Below are positions 43,818 to 54,956 of a stretch of DNA of 64,000 nt, piece by piece. Origin of the DNA: Byssochlamys sp. IMV 00236 (Eukaryota; Ascomycota; Eurotiomycetes; Eurotiales; Thermoascaceae); assembly GCA_001931875.2 (NCBI GenBank), contig MSJH02000814.1:232088-296087 (forward strand), given 5' to 3'. The number at the start of each line of letters is the position of its first letter. The first letter of the stretch is position 1. The position numbers were made by a program, and so were the translations under genes. The notes under the pieces are model-generated. The model was not told the DNA's origin. It saw only the letters and a list, made by a program, of their open reading frames with translations, and ran no database searches.

Positions 43818-45684
43818 GGTGGAATAAGTAGGTGGTCGAGATAGGAGGTGTTGGTTGTAAGTATAGATCCCAATGCTTTTCTTTGCGGTTCAGAGAGGGA
43901 GCTGATGGGAAAAAGCAGAATGTTAGCTGAAGGCTCAATTGGTTGTGCTAAGAACAGCACAATGGTATATGAATCGTCTTCCTCGAAGCTTGCTAGCTAG
44001 CCCGTCGAACAATATCCACGGCGATAATGATGATAACCGCCAGGGTGATGATAGGCCGTCTAGGTCCCGAAGCTCAATTGGAAGGAAAACGGCACAAGTT
44101 GATAGTCGAAGCATACAGTAGAATAGTCGTACTTACCAAGTGGTAATAGGTTCAAGGTAGGGCAATGATGGTGGTTGGGTAGGTAGGTATTGGATGGAGT
44201 GATAGGTGTAGTTCTTTTGCGGCAGAGCCAGAAGAGAAAAAAGAGAGAAAAAGAGGACAAGGGAGCTACTTTAAGAAGGCCAGAACACCGAGGATTGCCC
44301 AAGACGGAGAGCCACTTTTTCCAAGCTGGTGCTCCATGAATTGTATTCGAATTTCCTCCTGCTTTGAAGTTGCTTGGTGGAGCGGTGGTCAGTGACGTCA
44401 GGGATACGGCAGTTTCTTGTGATGCTCTCTCGCTCTCGCTCTCGGCAATCTGGTCCCCAGCCCAGTTCGCTGTGTATTTTTATTTTATGTTAATTATTCT
44501 AGAGGATAGGAGAGAGAAAAAAAAAGAATAGATTAAGCAACTGGACTATAGTAGAATGGGCTCAGACAAGATGCAGATTCAAGTGATTTCAAATCCTCGA
44601 AGAAACTGCGGTTCTCTCTCCCTGACAAGACTCCTACCAGTACTCTAGAATACCTTAGCTACCTACCTAACTGTTCCAAGTCTCCCTTTCGACCGGATTG
44701 GAGCTGTTGTTGCATTTACTACCATATTGCCATGACTGTTCGCGCACGTTGAGTGGATGATGTCATGGTGGGATACCATAGGACAAGAAGACCTGCTTGT
44801 TCTCTCGATGGATTGAACCTAGGATAATGATGACCACGATCGCCGTTGGTCCGTGAAGGAATTAATAAGGCCATGAGGTGATTTGCTAAACTAGCTAACT
44901 AGCTAGCTATTTTTGTGTGAACGTGAACCTTCCTTCGGGAGTCTGCCATGGCTGGCTTCACATGAGACAATGGTGATGCTGATCACCGGGATAAATAATA
45001 ATAAGTAACTGGCCTCTCTAGTATTAAATTAACTAGATACTCTTAGTATCGACAGTCACCTGATCGTCCGGGTGCACCCGAGATGCCGGCCATCTCGAAT
45101 TACCATACTACGTAGTACTCTACAGCATCACAAATGCTGTGCCCACTATGACAACATCAATCTTACTTCGAGAGTATCTTTCGGAGAAGATCAGGTCTTA
45201 TCGACAGTTTATGCGACGAATCTAGGGACACAGTGGTGCTCAAGGAGGGCGAATATGAGACGCTTCTGGCTAACTGCCAACGTCGACACAGGGCTACTGG
45301 AGAAAAAAACATACTAGAATATCGGGTTGGTCTTTGTCAACCAAAGGGTTAACTAACCCATCGACTGACTATCCTGTGATTGAAACGCGTTATTATCTCT
45401 GTCCGCTCGCGTATATAGCATCAACTCGAGCATTACATATCAGTTGGATCTAGATGACACTGGTAAAGACAGTACATTGGGCATGGTCAACAGCAGATGT
45501 ATCGTGCGGTATACAAACAGAGTCCCAGACCTCATCCTCATAACGCCAGGGCACAAGCTCAAGGGGTAGGTGTGCATCATTGACCAAGACAAGAAAAATA
45601 GCAGAAGCGCCATATAAAACCCACAAAAGTCATATCTGGCGGGAAAAGAAAGCCCCTCAACAAGTCGAGCGAACCCACACCAGT
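43818..45684. other. Intergenic, 1.9 kb
   Basis: This contains the promoter of the 43817 gene and the 3' region of the SNARE gene. Short palindromic AT/CTAG-rich patches (CTAGCTAACTAGCTAGCTA near 44891) and a TACTACGTAGTACT palindrome near 45106. No credible gene. Confidence 0.5.
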
Positions 45685-46521
45685 TTATTTCAAGATCACA
45701 ATCAGGATAACAAGCACAATAATCAGTCCAACAATCGTCATCATACTCCAGTTGTCGCTGGCGTTCTTCCGGATCTTGTTTAATCGCCGTTTGGCATTAT
45801 TTAGCCGGCTCTGATGCCGGTCAACTGCTCCGTCCACATCATCCAGAAGGGCGACATGGCCCTCCAGTTCATCGCCGATCTGGATGCTCAGCTGATGCTG
45901 CCGTCCGATGGACTCTCCCAATCGGTCCAACTGTTCATCTTGCTCTCGTATGATCTGAGAGTGGTGCTCATGGATCTGTTGGTTGCTTAGATTGGTCGCG
46001 TCAAACGCCGGGGGTGATGGAGAATCGCGATACGGTTGCAGAAGCGCTGCACGATTCGGATCCTCCTCGTCGTTCATGCCTGGAGCTGCATCTGTAAACC
46101 GGACGGACTTGGACTGCGGATGCTGCGGTACGGGGTGTTTCAAGGTTGAAGAGGCCCGACTCGCGTTGGCGAAATCTGGAGCCAGGGAGGGATCGTTCGG
46201 CGCTTTGGTGGTGTCGTTAGAGGCCTGATGGCCGTAGAATTGGGACGCGAGATCGTCGAACTGAGAGCGTAGATGTCCGATCTGGTCCTTCAACTCTGCC
46301 GACCCGCTGTCGTTTGAGGCTTCCAGGGATGCTTGCTCAGATTCCACCCTCTCGATTCCCTCGCGTAAGGACTCCAGAGACCGCGAAATTTCACCATCTT
46401 GAGAGTTAGGTTCCAGGTTCAGTGAGATAGCCCGTTGCCGTTCCAACAAGGACAGCTTGATGTGATCTGCGAGCAGGAAAAGCTGAGACGGATTCGCCAT
46501 CTTGGAATTGTCGGATGGCAC
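45685..46521 (-). CDS. syn8: Qc-SNARE, Syn8/syntaxin-8 type
   Basis: Single frame of 278 aa; an in-frame ATG 21 bases later (MANPSQLFLLADHIKLSLLE) is the more likely start, giving 271 aa. The N-terminal part forms helices (RAISLNLEPNSQDGEISRSL, REGIERVESEQASLEAS), followed by a disordered middle. The SNARE motif runs EQDEQLDRLGESIGRQHQLS, IQIGDELEGHVALLDDVDGA, VDRHQSRLNNAKRRLNKI, followed directly by a C-terminal anchor (MMTIVGLIIVLVILIVILK). This is the tail-anchored Qc arrangement of Syn8/syntaxin-6/-8 proteins acting in endosome-Golgi fusion. By alignment to the EL-x-EQ-x-x-LLDD pattern the zero-layer position holds His (codon 45856-45858), not Gln. The upstream neighbour diverges across a triplet repeat. 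Confidence 0.88.
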   Translation of the reverse strand: MPSDNSKMANPSQLFLLADHIKLSLLERQRAISLNLEPNSQDGEISRSLESLREGIERVESEQASLEASNDSGSAELKDQIGHLRSQFDDLASQFYGHQASNDTTKAPNDPSLAPDFANASRASSTLKHPVPQHPQSKSVRFTDAAPGMNDEEDPNRAALLQPYRDSPSPPAFDATNLSNQQIHEHHSQIIREQDEQLDRLGESIGRQHQLSIQIGDELEGHVALLDDVDGAVDRHQSRLNNAKRRLNKIRKNASDNWSMMTIVGLIIVLVILIVILK

Positions 46522-46854
46522 GATCTCTTTTGTTCAGTATGCGACGGATGTAACTCCGTGTGCTGCAGTGGAGATCGGATCTCGAACGGCGGGCTGAGGA
46601 ATGTGGTGAGCGAGTCAATCGAGGCGCAAAGTACCGGGGAGAGAGGCCAGCTGATCTCTCCGGGAGGACGGTGGCTGAAAGGACTAGACAGTTCGATAAC
46701 AAGGACAAACAGGAAGCACGGGCGCAAAGACGAATCACTGCGACATGACGGATGGAGTCTGCTGTGGCTGGTGAAGAGGATGAAAGACGAGCGATGGAAG
46801 TTGGATGCGACGACGTCCAGCTTCCGGGGCTGCCTGAGACGGCCGCGATATGAT

Positions 46855-46913
<59 letters not shown>

Positions 46914-47286
46914 GATCGCCCGATCTGCCCGTCCCGCCGCCCGCTCGTTCTTCCCCCCCCCACACTTCATCAGCCTCAATCCGATTCCATCCCTCTCTTC
47001 TTTCATAGCCACATCCCTGACGTCGACAGTCGCAACGAAATAGGGGAATGCACATCCAGATGGATAAAACCATCAAGCCACTGTTTCAGCCTTAGACTCA
47101 AGCACCAAACAAACAGCGATCCTTTGCCTGAACCAGCTAGATACCGTCCAGAACTTCGGGTACCTGCTTGCGAGGCTTGCCCGATATCGACTTGACGGAC
47201 TTGGCGGATCTTCTGCTGGGTGGTCTGACGGATGGAATACTACTTATACCCCTGAGCGCTTGCTATTCCTCTGCCCTCTCGACATC
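46522..47286. promoter_or_regulatory. Divergent promoter syn8 / RING gene, containing a triplet repeat
   Basis: About 765 bp between divergent starts. It holds the (TAC)n microsatellite and otherwise no gene. Frames seen here are driven by the repeat. Confidence 0.55.
46855..46913 (+). repeat. (TAC)n / (GTA)n triplet microsatellite, about 20 units
   Basis: An uninterrupted run of TAC units about 59 bases long, reading ACTACTAC up to CTACTAG. It lies in the shared upstream region of syn8 and the RING gene. Confidence 0.95.
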
Positions 47287-48700
47287 ATGACCACGAGTCT
47301 GTTGGATTTACTGGCCAAAATGGGGTCGGATAGGAGTATGGATGAACTGGTGGACCTTCGTGCGTTGGAGTACGTCTCCAGCTACGATGCACATCTAATG
47401 TGCCCGATTTGCCATTGTCCCTTCATCCGTCCGGTCCGTCTACAGTGCGACCATGTGTTCTGCCAGACCTGTTTGAATTCAGCAATGAATGCTATCGACG
47501 TCAGCCCGGAGGACTTCACATGCCCGACTTGCCGTGCTCCGACGAAGGATATCTTCATGAATGTGCCTCGTCTCCTGATCAACATGTGCGACGATATACT
47601 AGTGAAGTGCCCCTATTCGGATGGAGGGTGCAAGGAAACTATACCGCGGGGTCACGTTCAGTCTCATGTCGACAAATACTGCGAGTATAAACTTATGCCA
47701 TGCCCAAGCTTGACGTGTGACAAGAAGACGAGGAAAAAGAATATGAGCCCTGACCACCGATGTATGCATACTATTCATCGATGCGATCAGTGTGAGGAGG
47801 CGGTAATGGAACAGGATCTGGAGGTATGCTGATCTCCTTTGCCCATCTATTCAGACTAGGCTGCTAACCTCCCACAAGGAACATGTCAATGAACTATGCC
47901 CGAGTCTGAGAACAAACTGCCCAGATTGCCATGCATCTATTTTCCGAAATGCCTTGAAGGAGCATATTGATTCTTGTCCGGAAGCTATTCATCCTTGTCC
48001 AGCAGCGAAATACGGGTGCCCGGTGAAACTCAAAAGGGCTGAGCTTGGTATCCACGAGCAGAGTTGTCCGCTCATCACAATGGGACCTTACTTCGAAGCG
48101 CAGAACTCACGGATGGACTCAATGGAAGTGACCATCAAACATCTCAAACAGAGGAACGAGATCCTGGAGGATGGCATCGCCAACATCCAATCGACATTGA
48201 TGGAGTCAACACGTGCTCCCCCAGAGTCGCGTACCAGATCATCAGGAAGAACGAGAAGTGATTCACCCTCTTCTCCGCAGGAGACATCATCAAACAGCAC
48301 CGTCGATCGATCGTCGAATCTCTCTTCTTCGACGGCAACAACATATCTTCTATCTTTGCATGAATCTCTGCGCGATGAAGTCGCGCAGCTATCTCACGCC
48401 ATTACAGACCTGGACGCTCGTGCGAGCATGGCCATTATGAATGAGAGCCTTCGGATCATGGAGGACATGGCCCACACCAATGCTGCGCTCAACAGTGTTC
48501 GCATGCAAGTTCATTGGTTGATGAATCCTCGTCTACACCAAGGACAAAGGTCCTCTAGCGTGTCCCCTGGAACTAGCAGTCAGGCAAGAGCTGTTGGATT
48601 AGGTTCATCGAGCTCTGGCTCAAGCAGTGCTGCTGGACCCTCCCCCTCTTCGAGGTCGCGGCGATTGAGCGATGGAGGAAGGGAAGGCACAAAATTGTAG
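47287..48700 (+). CDS. RING finger / TRAF-type zinc finger protein
   Basis: Two exons (47287-47823, 47879-48700) join in phase to 452 aa. The RING at residues ~39-83 reads CPICHCPFIRPVRLQCDHVF then CQTCL and CPTCRAP, a C3HC4 pattern. TRAF-type zinc fingers follow (VKCPYSDGGCKETIPRGHVQ, CPSLTCDKKTRKKNMSPDHR, HRCDQCEEAVMEQDLEEHVN, CPDCHASIFRNALKEHIDSC, CPAAKYGCPVKLKRAELGIH). Then comes a coiled coil (MDSMEVTIKHLKQRNEILED) and a Ser-rich tail. There is no MATH/TRAF-C domain. An E3 ubiquitin ligase role is inferred from RING plus TRAF fingers. The ATG at 47287 follows a pyrimidine-rich leader. Confidence 0.88.
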
Positions 48701-49640
48701 CCCTTTCTGTACCAACCGCAAGACGGGTCATTTCCACGCATGAAAATGCGGCCCCATATTACGATAGAATGGTGACGGCGTTTCGGGGACTGGTCTATTT
48801 TGGGTGGCAGCCTTGGTGGAGTGATATTACAGGCGTTCATTGCAACATGATATCCCTATAGTTGTTTTTGGTCCCCTCCATCTTGTTTGGACGAGGAACT
48901 TGGACCAAGATAATACAGTCTTTTCCTAATAATACATACCTGCATCTACTTTTGGTCCTCTGAGTTCAGCTGTTGAAAACTAGACACTGCCGCTCGAATA
49001 TACCGAGAACATAAACATAGATGTGTGCAAACCTGAGAGGACTCGTCTCCTGCATCCAAAAAATAATGAACAAGACATTCCTACCGTCTGGATGCCAATA
49101 TTACACGCACGGTACGGTCACATCTTACTTTCCGCTGTCTACAGCATAAACAGCCCGACCGCGAGCATGTAATCCAGGGACTTTAACCATCCCGGTATGT
49201 TGTAGCCATCTATCCCTTTCTGCCAGAGGAGGTTTTGTACGGGATGTTTAAGCTTGTCTCGTCTTGGCTCTTATCTGGGATATTCTATCAGCCGGGCGTA
49301 TATACACCCACCTCTGACTGGCCTTGGTTCTGTTGTTGCTTATCTCGAATTTCCATGTAGTCAGTTATGATGTTGAAATGATTCTCCAGCAGGTGTTGGA
49401 CTACAGTCTGCTTCTACGAACAGAGATAATACTACGTATTGTACGCACTTTATCAAAGCTTTGTTGAAAGTGGTGTCAATAATGCTTACGCATTCTATTT
49501 TGAGTGCTGGCATCGAATGGGAGAGATAATGAGAGAAAAAGGAATAGTAGATACACGAAGGTTTTTAATGGGTAATAAATACAGATAATTGAGTTATTTG
49601 GACATTGACATAAAGTCGTGAGTCGTATCAATGATACCAA
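48701..49640. other. Intergenic, convergent 3' ends
   Basis: 940 bp between converging genes; AT-rich with ATAAA/AATAAA-type signals. No gene seen. Confidence 0.6.
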
Positions 49641-52307
49641 TCAGTATCCATAGCCGCCTTGGCCACCAGCATGTCCGTAGTCTGGACCTTGGTGGCCGTA
49701 GCCTTGATTATGGCCATGATGACTATGAGGGTGATGACCGTGACTGTGGCTGGGGTTGTGTTCATAGCCAGATCCTTGATGGTAGCCGTATTGTTGCGGG
49801 TTGTGCTCTGGTGGAGGATAAGGCCCGGGAGCATAAGGACCTGGACTGTGGTGGTAGGACTCATATCCGCCTTGAGGAGGATAGCTTGGCCCTGGACCGG
49901 CTCCGTATTGCTGAGGGGGAGGGGGTTGTTGGTAACCTCCATACTGACCACCCGGCGGCGGAGCTGGTTGATGTTCACCTGGGTAAGGTCTCGATTCGGC
50001 CTCGCGGCTGGAGCCACCGCCGAGGAAGCTTGAAAGTTTGCCCTCTATCTTGCTCAACTCAGACAGACCTGGAATAGGCAGTTTGTTAAGCTTCTCCCAG
50101 GGCAGGGAGGATCCGCCGGATGATTGAGCTTGAGGATAGCTGCCGTGGCTATAGCCAGCTCCAGCTCCTCCAAGAGCGGGAAAGCTGCTGCCACCATGAG
50201 AATGACCGGCTCCATGACTGTGGCCATGGCCATGGGCATCACCACCCGTCTGATTCTTTCCCGCTCTGACGCCCTCTGCACTGAGGATGTCGTTAAAGCT
50301 GGCTCCGCGGTCGGGTCGAGAATGAACCCAGTTCTGAACTGCCTCAAACATGTTCCGGTGCACCTCGTTGTTCATGTCTCTTAGAGCTGGATGATGAAAG
50401 ATATGCATAATGTCGTCCATTACCTTTTCCACAGGGATATCGATGTGCTGCCAGGCATACAGAACCCGGGAAGCGGCATATTTGAGGATCTCAGCGGCAA
50501 CATTGCCAGCAGGCTCATTAAGGATATTGGAAAAGTGGTCCTTAGACAGCAGCGAGTGTGTAGGGTCGGTGCAATGAGGGTCAGTCCAAGGTTCATATTG
50601 GTGCTGTCCCGATGCATCAATGACACCAGCGGATCCGGTCTGCAGAGACTTAGATGCTGCGTTGATGATAGGGCGGATAAAGGGCGCCAGGAGAGACATA
50701 ACGAAGACCGTCACGGTCTCGCTGATCTTTTCGACTAAGGCCTCCAGACCTGGGATCTTCTCGATTATCGATGAAACAGTCCGAACAACCTTGTCCCTAA
50801 ACTGCAGGATAGGATATATCTGCTTAATGGTCTTCTGCGGATCGAAATCTGGTAATCCTGGCAAACCCGAGGGAGGCTTGCCTCCCGTCTGGGATGGGAC
50901 TCCTCCTGGCCCTGGAGCACGGCTCTGGCTGTAGGGATCGTCCACTGCCCAGCCGCTTCCTTGATCATAGCCATGACCCTGAGCTTCAAAGCCCCGCGAA
51001 CTTCCGGTATCAGGGTAGCCCATGTGGATACCACGACTGCTGTTGGCATGCTCCTGGGCATCTGATACTTGCTTAAGGTGTTGTGCTTCCGTAACTAGGT
51101 CCTTTGTACCAGGAATCTTTCCTAGAAGCCCCGTCAAATTGTTCAGTGGACCTGAAGAAGCATTCGCCTCGGCATTTCCAAGAGCAATGTCCATTTCATT
51201 AACCTCTGATTGAGTGAAGTGATCCGTAGCCTCTCCGAGCACGGAGTGGAAGAAATCGACCATACCGAAAGTACCCGTCACCAATGGGAATACATGGTGT
51301 CCATGGAGGTTTATCTGCGTTGCTGTACCCGTGTGGGGGAATACGTTGTGGAATCCCATTTCTCGCAGGGCCAGCTCGCAGTAGTTTGTGTGAGCCCCGA
51401 AGTCTTCTAACGTGTGAAGACCCTGGCCTAGACATCTCAAGGCCTCACAGAGATCCTCTTCCTTGCCCTTGTGGTGGCCTCCGTTGGTATACATTCTTCC
51501 ATAGTGGATACTACGGCTCATGCTGTACTTGACGTAGGCAGAGCTTGTAGCCCAGTCTCCATGCTCATTGGCAATATAGTTCTTCATTCCGGTCTGCGGA
51601 TCGATATCGAGCTCAACCTGGCGGACTGGAGGACGAAGGCGAGAGTCATATTGACGGGCATCTATGTTGTCTGCGTAGTCTTTCGGGTTGCTGTAATTCC
51701 AAAGCATGTAAGCAATATGCCTAACTGGTGGTCTGCCTAGGGAGTTTAGACATACTCAATATGCTCCTCCGGACGATATACCCCCAACCTTTCCGATGTG
51801 ACTTCAAACTCCTCCGTAGCATAGCCAAAGCTGAGGAAAGCGAGGATCCAGACGAGAATGCGAATCGTATCCGCAGGGAGATTCTTAAGAGTTCCAACGT
51901 CCATTGCTTGGGAGCTACACAGATATTAGAGGTCAGTATAATAGACTCTGTTTCCCGTACATATTCCCAGCAGGGAAAGGATATAATACTGACTAGTCTC
52001 TTAGCCAGTTTCCAAAGTATACCCGCTTGACCATCATCGAAGTCCACTTGTGGCCTTTGATGAAGGCGATTGTTTTGAGCATATCCTCGATATCGCCATG
52101 GCGCCAGTTTTTTCCTTCAACAGCAGAAATAGATGCGATATCTATAGAGCATCAGCACTTCCATTCCGTATGGTGAACATGGCCTGATGAGGCACGATAA
52201 TACATACTGCCGGCACCGAAGGCATGGACCTGTGAGGGGAGCAAAACAAGCAGGACTACTAGGATAAGCAACATAGGCTTGACGCCGTAACCCGTTCCCA
52301 GAGCCAT
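49641..52307 (-). CDS. het-C: Heterokaryon incompatibility protein Het-C
   Basis: Four exons (52307-52208, 52141-51994, 51914-51756, 51690-49641) join in phase to 818 aa. Signal peptide (MALGTGYGVKPMLLILVVLL, cleaved near VHAFGAG). Family landmarks: NIASISAVEGKNWRHGDIED, YFGNWLRDYSQAMDVGTLKN, LVWILAFLSFGYATEEFEVT, IDNPKDYADNIDARQYD, NYIANEHGDWATSSAYVKYS and LGQGLHTLEDFGAHTNYCEL, typical of Het-C. The C-terminal ~200 residues are low-complexity: His/Gly/Ser (GDAHGHGHSHGAGHSHGG) then Gly/Pro/Tyr/Gln-rich, ending in HSHGHHPHSHHGHN and GGYGY. In Neurospora, het-C alleles control vegetative incompatibility with pin-c. In Aspergillus the orthologue may lack that role; this is not decidable here. 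Confidence 0.95.
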
Positions 52308-53978
52308 TTCAGCTGATTTCTGACGAATTCCTGTCCTCAGCTATCTGACGTGCAAAATATTAACTGAGATCGTGACGCCAAGTCGCTCAAGGACAGCTAT
52401 GTCCTGATACCGGGAACCGACCCCACCTGATCGCGCCAAGATCTTCGGTAGGCACGCTAGAATGGGCGGCGACGCTGGGAGGGGATTTCACTGATGCAAA
52501 GGAAAGAAGTGAATGTGATATGAGTGTCTGGTTCCAACGGAAAAGACGACGAGATGGATATTTTGTCGCGTGAGCCGGAATTGCCATATGAAAGAAATAG
52601 CAAATGACTACTGAACTCTTCAGCTGAGCGCAGAACAAAGAGCAGGCTGACGGCCAACACCATTGCGAAATTCGCCCCCATGGATTCTGTATCTCGCCGA
52701 GAGTAAGGATGTGTGGCGCTACATATTAGCACTGCTGAATATCGGCCTTTTAGGTACACACCTTTCACGGAGCAAAACCCTGTAGCTTGTGGCTGTGCCA
52801 TGTTCTACTGTGCATTCTGCTAGATTAGCATTTGCGAGAAGCGGATAGCCACGAAAAGTTTGTCAGGCAGTTACTCCCTAGATATCTGTAGTATATACAG
52901 CCTTGAAGACATGAGACCAGACATCTTGGGCTGAATCTTGAAACAGAACCTTGGAAATGCAACTAACAAAGTCCGGCTCGACCTCTGACAATTAACATAG
53001 CTTCTGCAGTCCCTTCTCTGGAACAGTATAGCCATGGGATTACCCAACGTTTGAAATGTAATCAATATCTCATATGGGAAGCTCACTCTATAAAGGGGAT
53101 ATACGTGCTCTTACTCATTTTTTTATGTGATAACAAACATAGTACTGTACCATTGCTGTATTAACTATGCAGGTGCCTTTCAGATACTGTTCAACCAAGT
53201 ACGTTCAGACACGACTCAATGTACATACCACCATGAGAGCAAGATTTATCCATATCAAACGAGATAAGCCTCATTTCTAGATCGATTTCAAGAAAGAGAC
53301 CACCCCTCATATATCTCTCAGATCATCCAGGATAAGATTAAAGCCATGGCATTACGGCCCCTTACTGCTAGCTTGGCTATCTGTACGATTCTGTGGATAT
53401 CTTTTCCCGCAGAACCGGCCCGATACCACGAAAGCATGTAACCATAAATACTGTACAACATAGTAACGCTACCTGAGTTCTCAGTGACCAATATATTTAG
53501 AACTCGTATCATTTAATGATAATTACCTGCCATGAAAAGGTTAGCGGGAAGTGGAGCTTCATATACTTAATCAGAAAGAAACCCCGCTTTAAGTACAGAT
53601 ACCTAAGTACAGTACCTAGGTAACTAAATCGAGCTGGCGGGGTATCCCGATAACGAAAAACCAACAACTCGATCGTGGATTGTCAATTAGGAGATCTCTA
53701 TCCGCAGATTACTGGTAACTTGTAGGTTTCCGACAGTACAGTCTGATGGTCTATTGGACAGTTTCTTGGCCGATTTCCACCGTATACTTAGATACGTCAA
53801 GAGCGTCAGGGCGATCGGGGCCTCTTTCAAGCTTACATCCAGCCGGAACTACTGGCTCGACGAAACTCTGCTCAATTTAGATACTACTATTATTCCATCG
53901 ACTCCTGCAGTTTATCTGCACTAGGAGCATACTTCCTCTCGTTATCAAACTGCAGAACTTCAGGCTAGTCTTGGAAAA
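52308..53978. promoter_or_regulatory. Divergent region het-C / PhyH, 1.7 kb
   Basis: No credible gene, though a hydrophobic frame at 52457-52801 (minus) was considered. Rich in short AT and TACCTAGGTA-like palindromes near 53604-53624. It should hold both promoters. Confidence 0.45.
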
Positions 53979-54956
53979 ATGACGACAACAACCATGACCG
54001 CAAGTACCTCTACCCAACCAACTCCATACCTCGACGCTCTACAACGCGACGGATTCGTCGTCGTTCGATCTCTACTCTCCCCATCGGAAATATCATCCCT
54101 CAAAGAAGCCGCCACAACAGCCACGACATTAACACGTTCAGGTGGCTGGCCCCATTTCCGCACTGTCCCCAAACAGTTTCCCCCATGGCCCAAGACGCCG
54201 CCTCCAGCTTCCGAGGGCGGTATCTGGGGTGTGCAGCATCTGCTACACCCCGATATGCCGGGGCGAGAGGAATTTGCGAAATTCTATTTTTCAGATAAAG
54301 TGCTGCGGGTGGTTGGGGAATTGGTGGGCGTATCAACGACAACCGCAGAGGATAACCCAGAAGAGCCTCTTGTCATGGAACTATTCAACCTGCTCGTGGC
54401 TCCCGAGACGAAGGACTTTGAACTTCGTTGGCACCGTGACGATATTTCTGCGGAAGTCACCCCAGAAGAGGAGCTGGAGCAACTCCACGCTAAGAGTCCT
54501 CATGGCAAGCAGTCGCACGCGCAGTATAACCTCGCTTTATGTCCGGATACATCTCTCATTGTGATCCCGGGGTCTCATCGTCGTGCTCGTACTGAGATCG
54601 AGCGTAATGCTGCGCCTTATGAACCGAGCTTGCCGGATCAGCTGGTCGTGGAATTGCAGCCGGGTGATGCGGCTTTCTATGATAGCAATATCCTCCACCG
54701 TGGAGTGTATAAGGCTAAACCTGAAGGTGGAGAGGAGACGAGGTTGACATTGCACGGCAGTGTCGGGCTGAGGGGTACTGATGAGGATGGAGGCACGAAG
54801 AAAGTCAGGGCGACAGCAGTCCTGCAACATGGAGTGGGCGCCTGGGTGGATAGAGATGATGCTGGGTTCGGGCTGGGGAAGAGAGCTGAAGACATGAGGA
54901 AGAACCTTATGGCGATGGGTAAGGGTGATGATGTTGGGTATTCTCTGCAAGGTTGA
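53979..54956 (+). CDS. Phytanoyl-CoA dioxygenase (PhyH) family protein
   Basis: Single frame of 325 aa. The N-terminus has the PhyH start YLDALQRDGFVVVRSLLSPSEI. The Fe(II) facial triad is visible: His152 and Asp154 in LRWHRDDISAE, and His240 in YDSNILHRGVY. Arg255 in ETRLTLHG fits the 2-oxoglutarate-binding position. A core strand is TSLIVIPGSHRRAR. These enzymes use Fe(II), O2 and 2-oxoglutarate to hydroxylate small molecules; the substrate is unknown and many fungal members sit in secondary-metabolite or accessory regions. It lies alone between het-C and a 3.4 kb gene-poor stretch. No peroxisomal targeting tail (ends SLQG). Confidence 0.9.
   Translation: MTTTTMTASTSTQPTPYLDALQRDGFVVVRSLLSPSEISSLKEAATTATTLTRSGGWPHFRTVPKQFPPWPKTPPPASEGGIWGVQHLLHPDMPGREEFAKFYFSDKVLRVVGELVGVSTTTAEDNPEEPLVMELFNLLVAPETKDFELRWHRDDISAEVTPEEELEQLHAKSPHGKQSHAQYNLALCPDTSLIVIPGSHRRARTEIERNAAPYEPSLPDQLVVELQPGDAAFYDSNILHRGVYKAKPEGGEETRLTLHGSVGLRGTDEDGGTKKVRATAVLQHGVGAWVDRDDAGFGLGKRAEDMRKNLMAMGKGDDVGYSLQG

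Noticed and set aside
46406..46963. Frames with poly-Ser, poly-Tyr or poly-Val runs around the triplet repeat
   Set aside because: The runs are translations of the (TAC)n microsatellite; they overlap the syn8 start and its promoter.
52457..52801. 114-codon minus-strand frame with a hydrophobic segment upstream of het-C
   Set aside because: No recognisable family, no joinable exons, and composition typical of a chance frame in AT-rich DNA. Could be revisited with transcripts.
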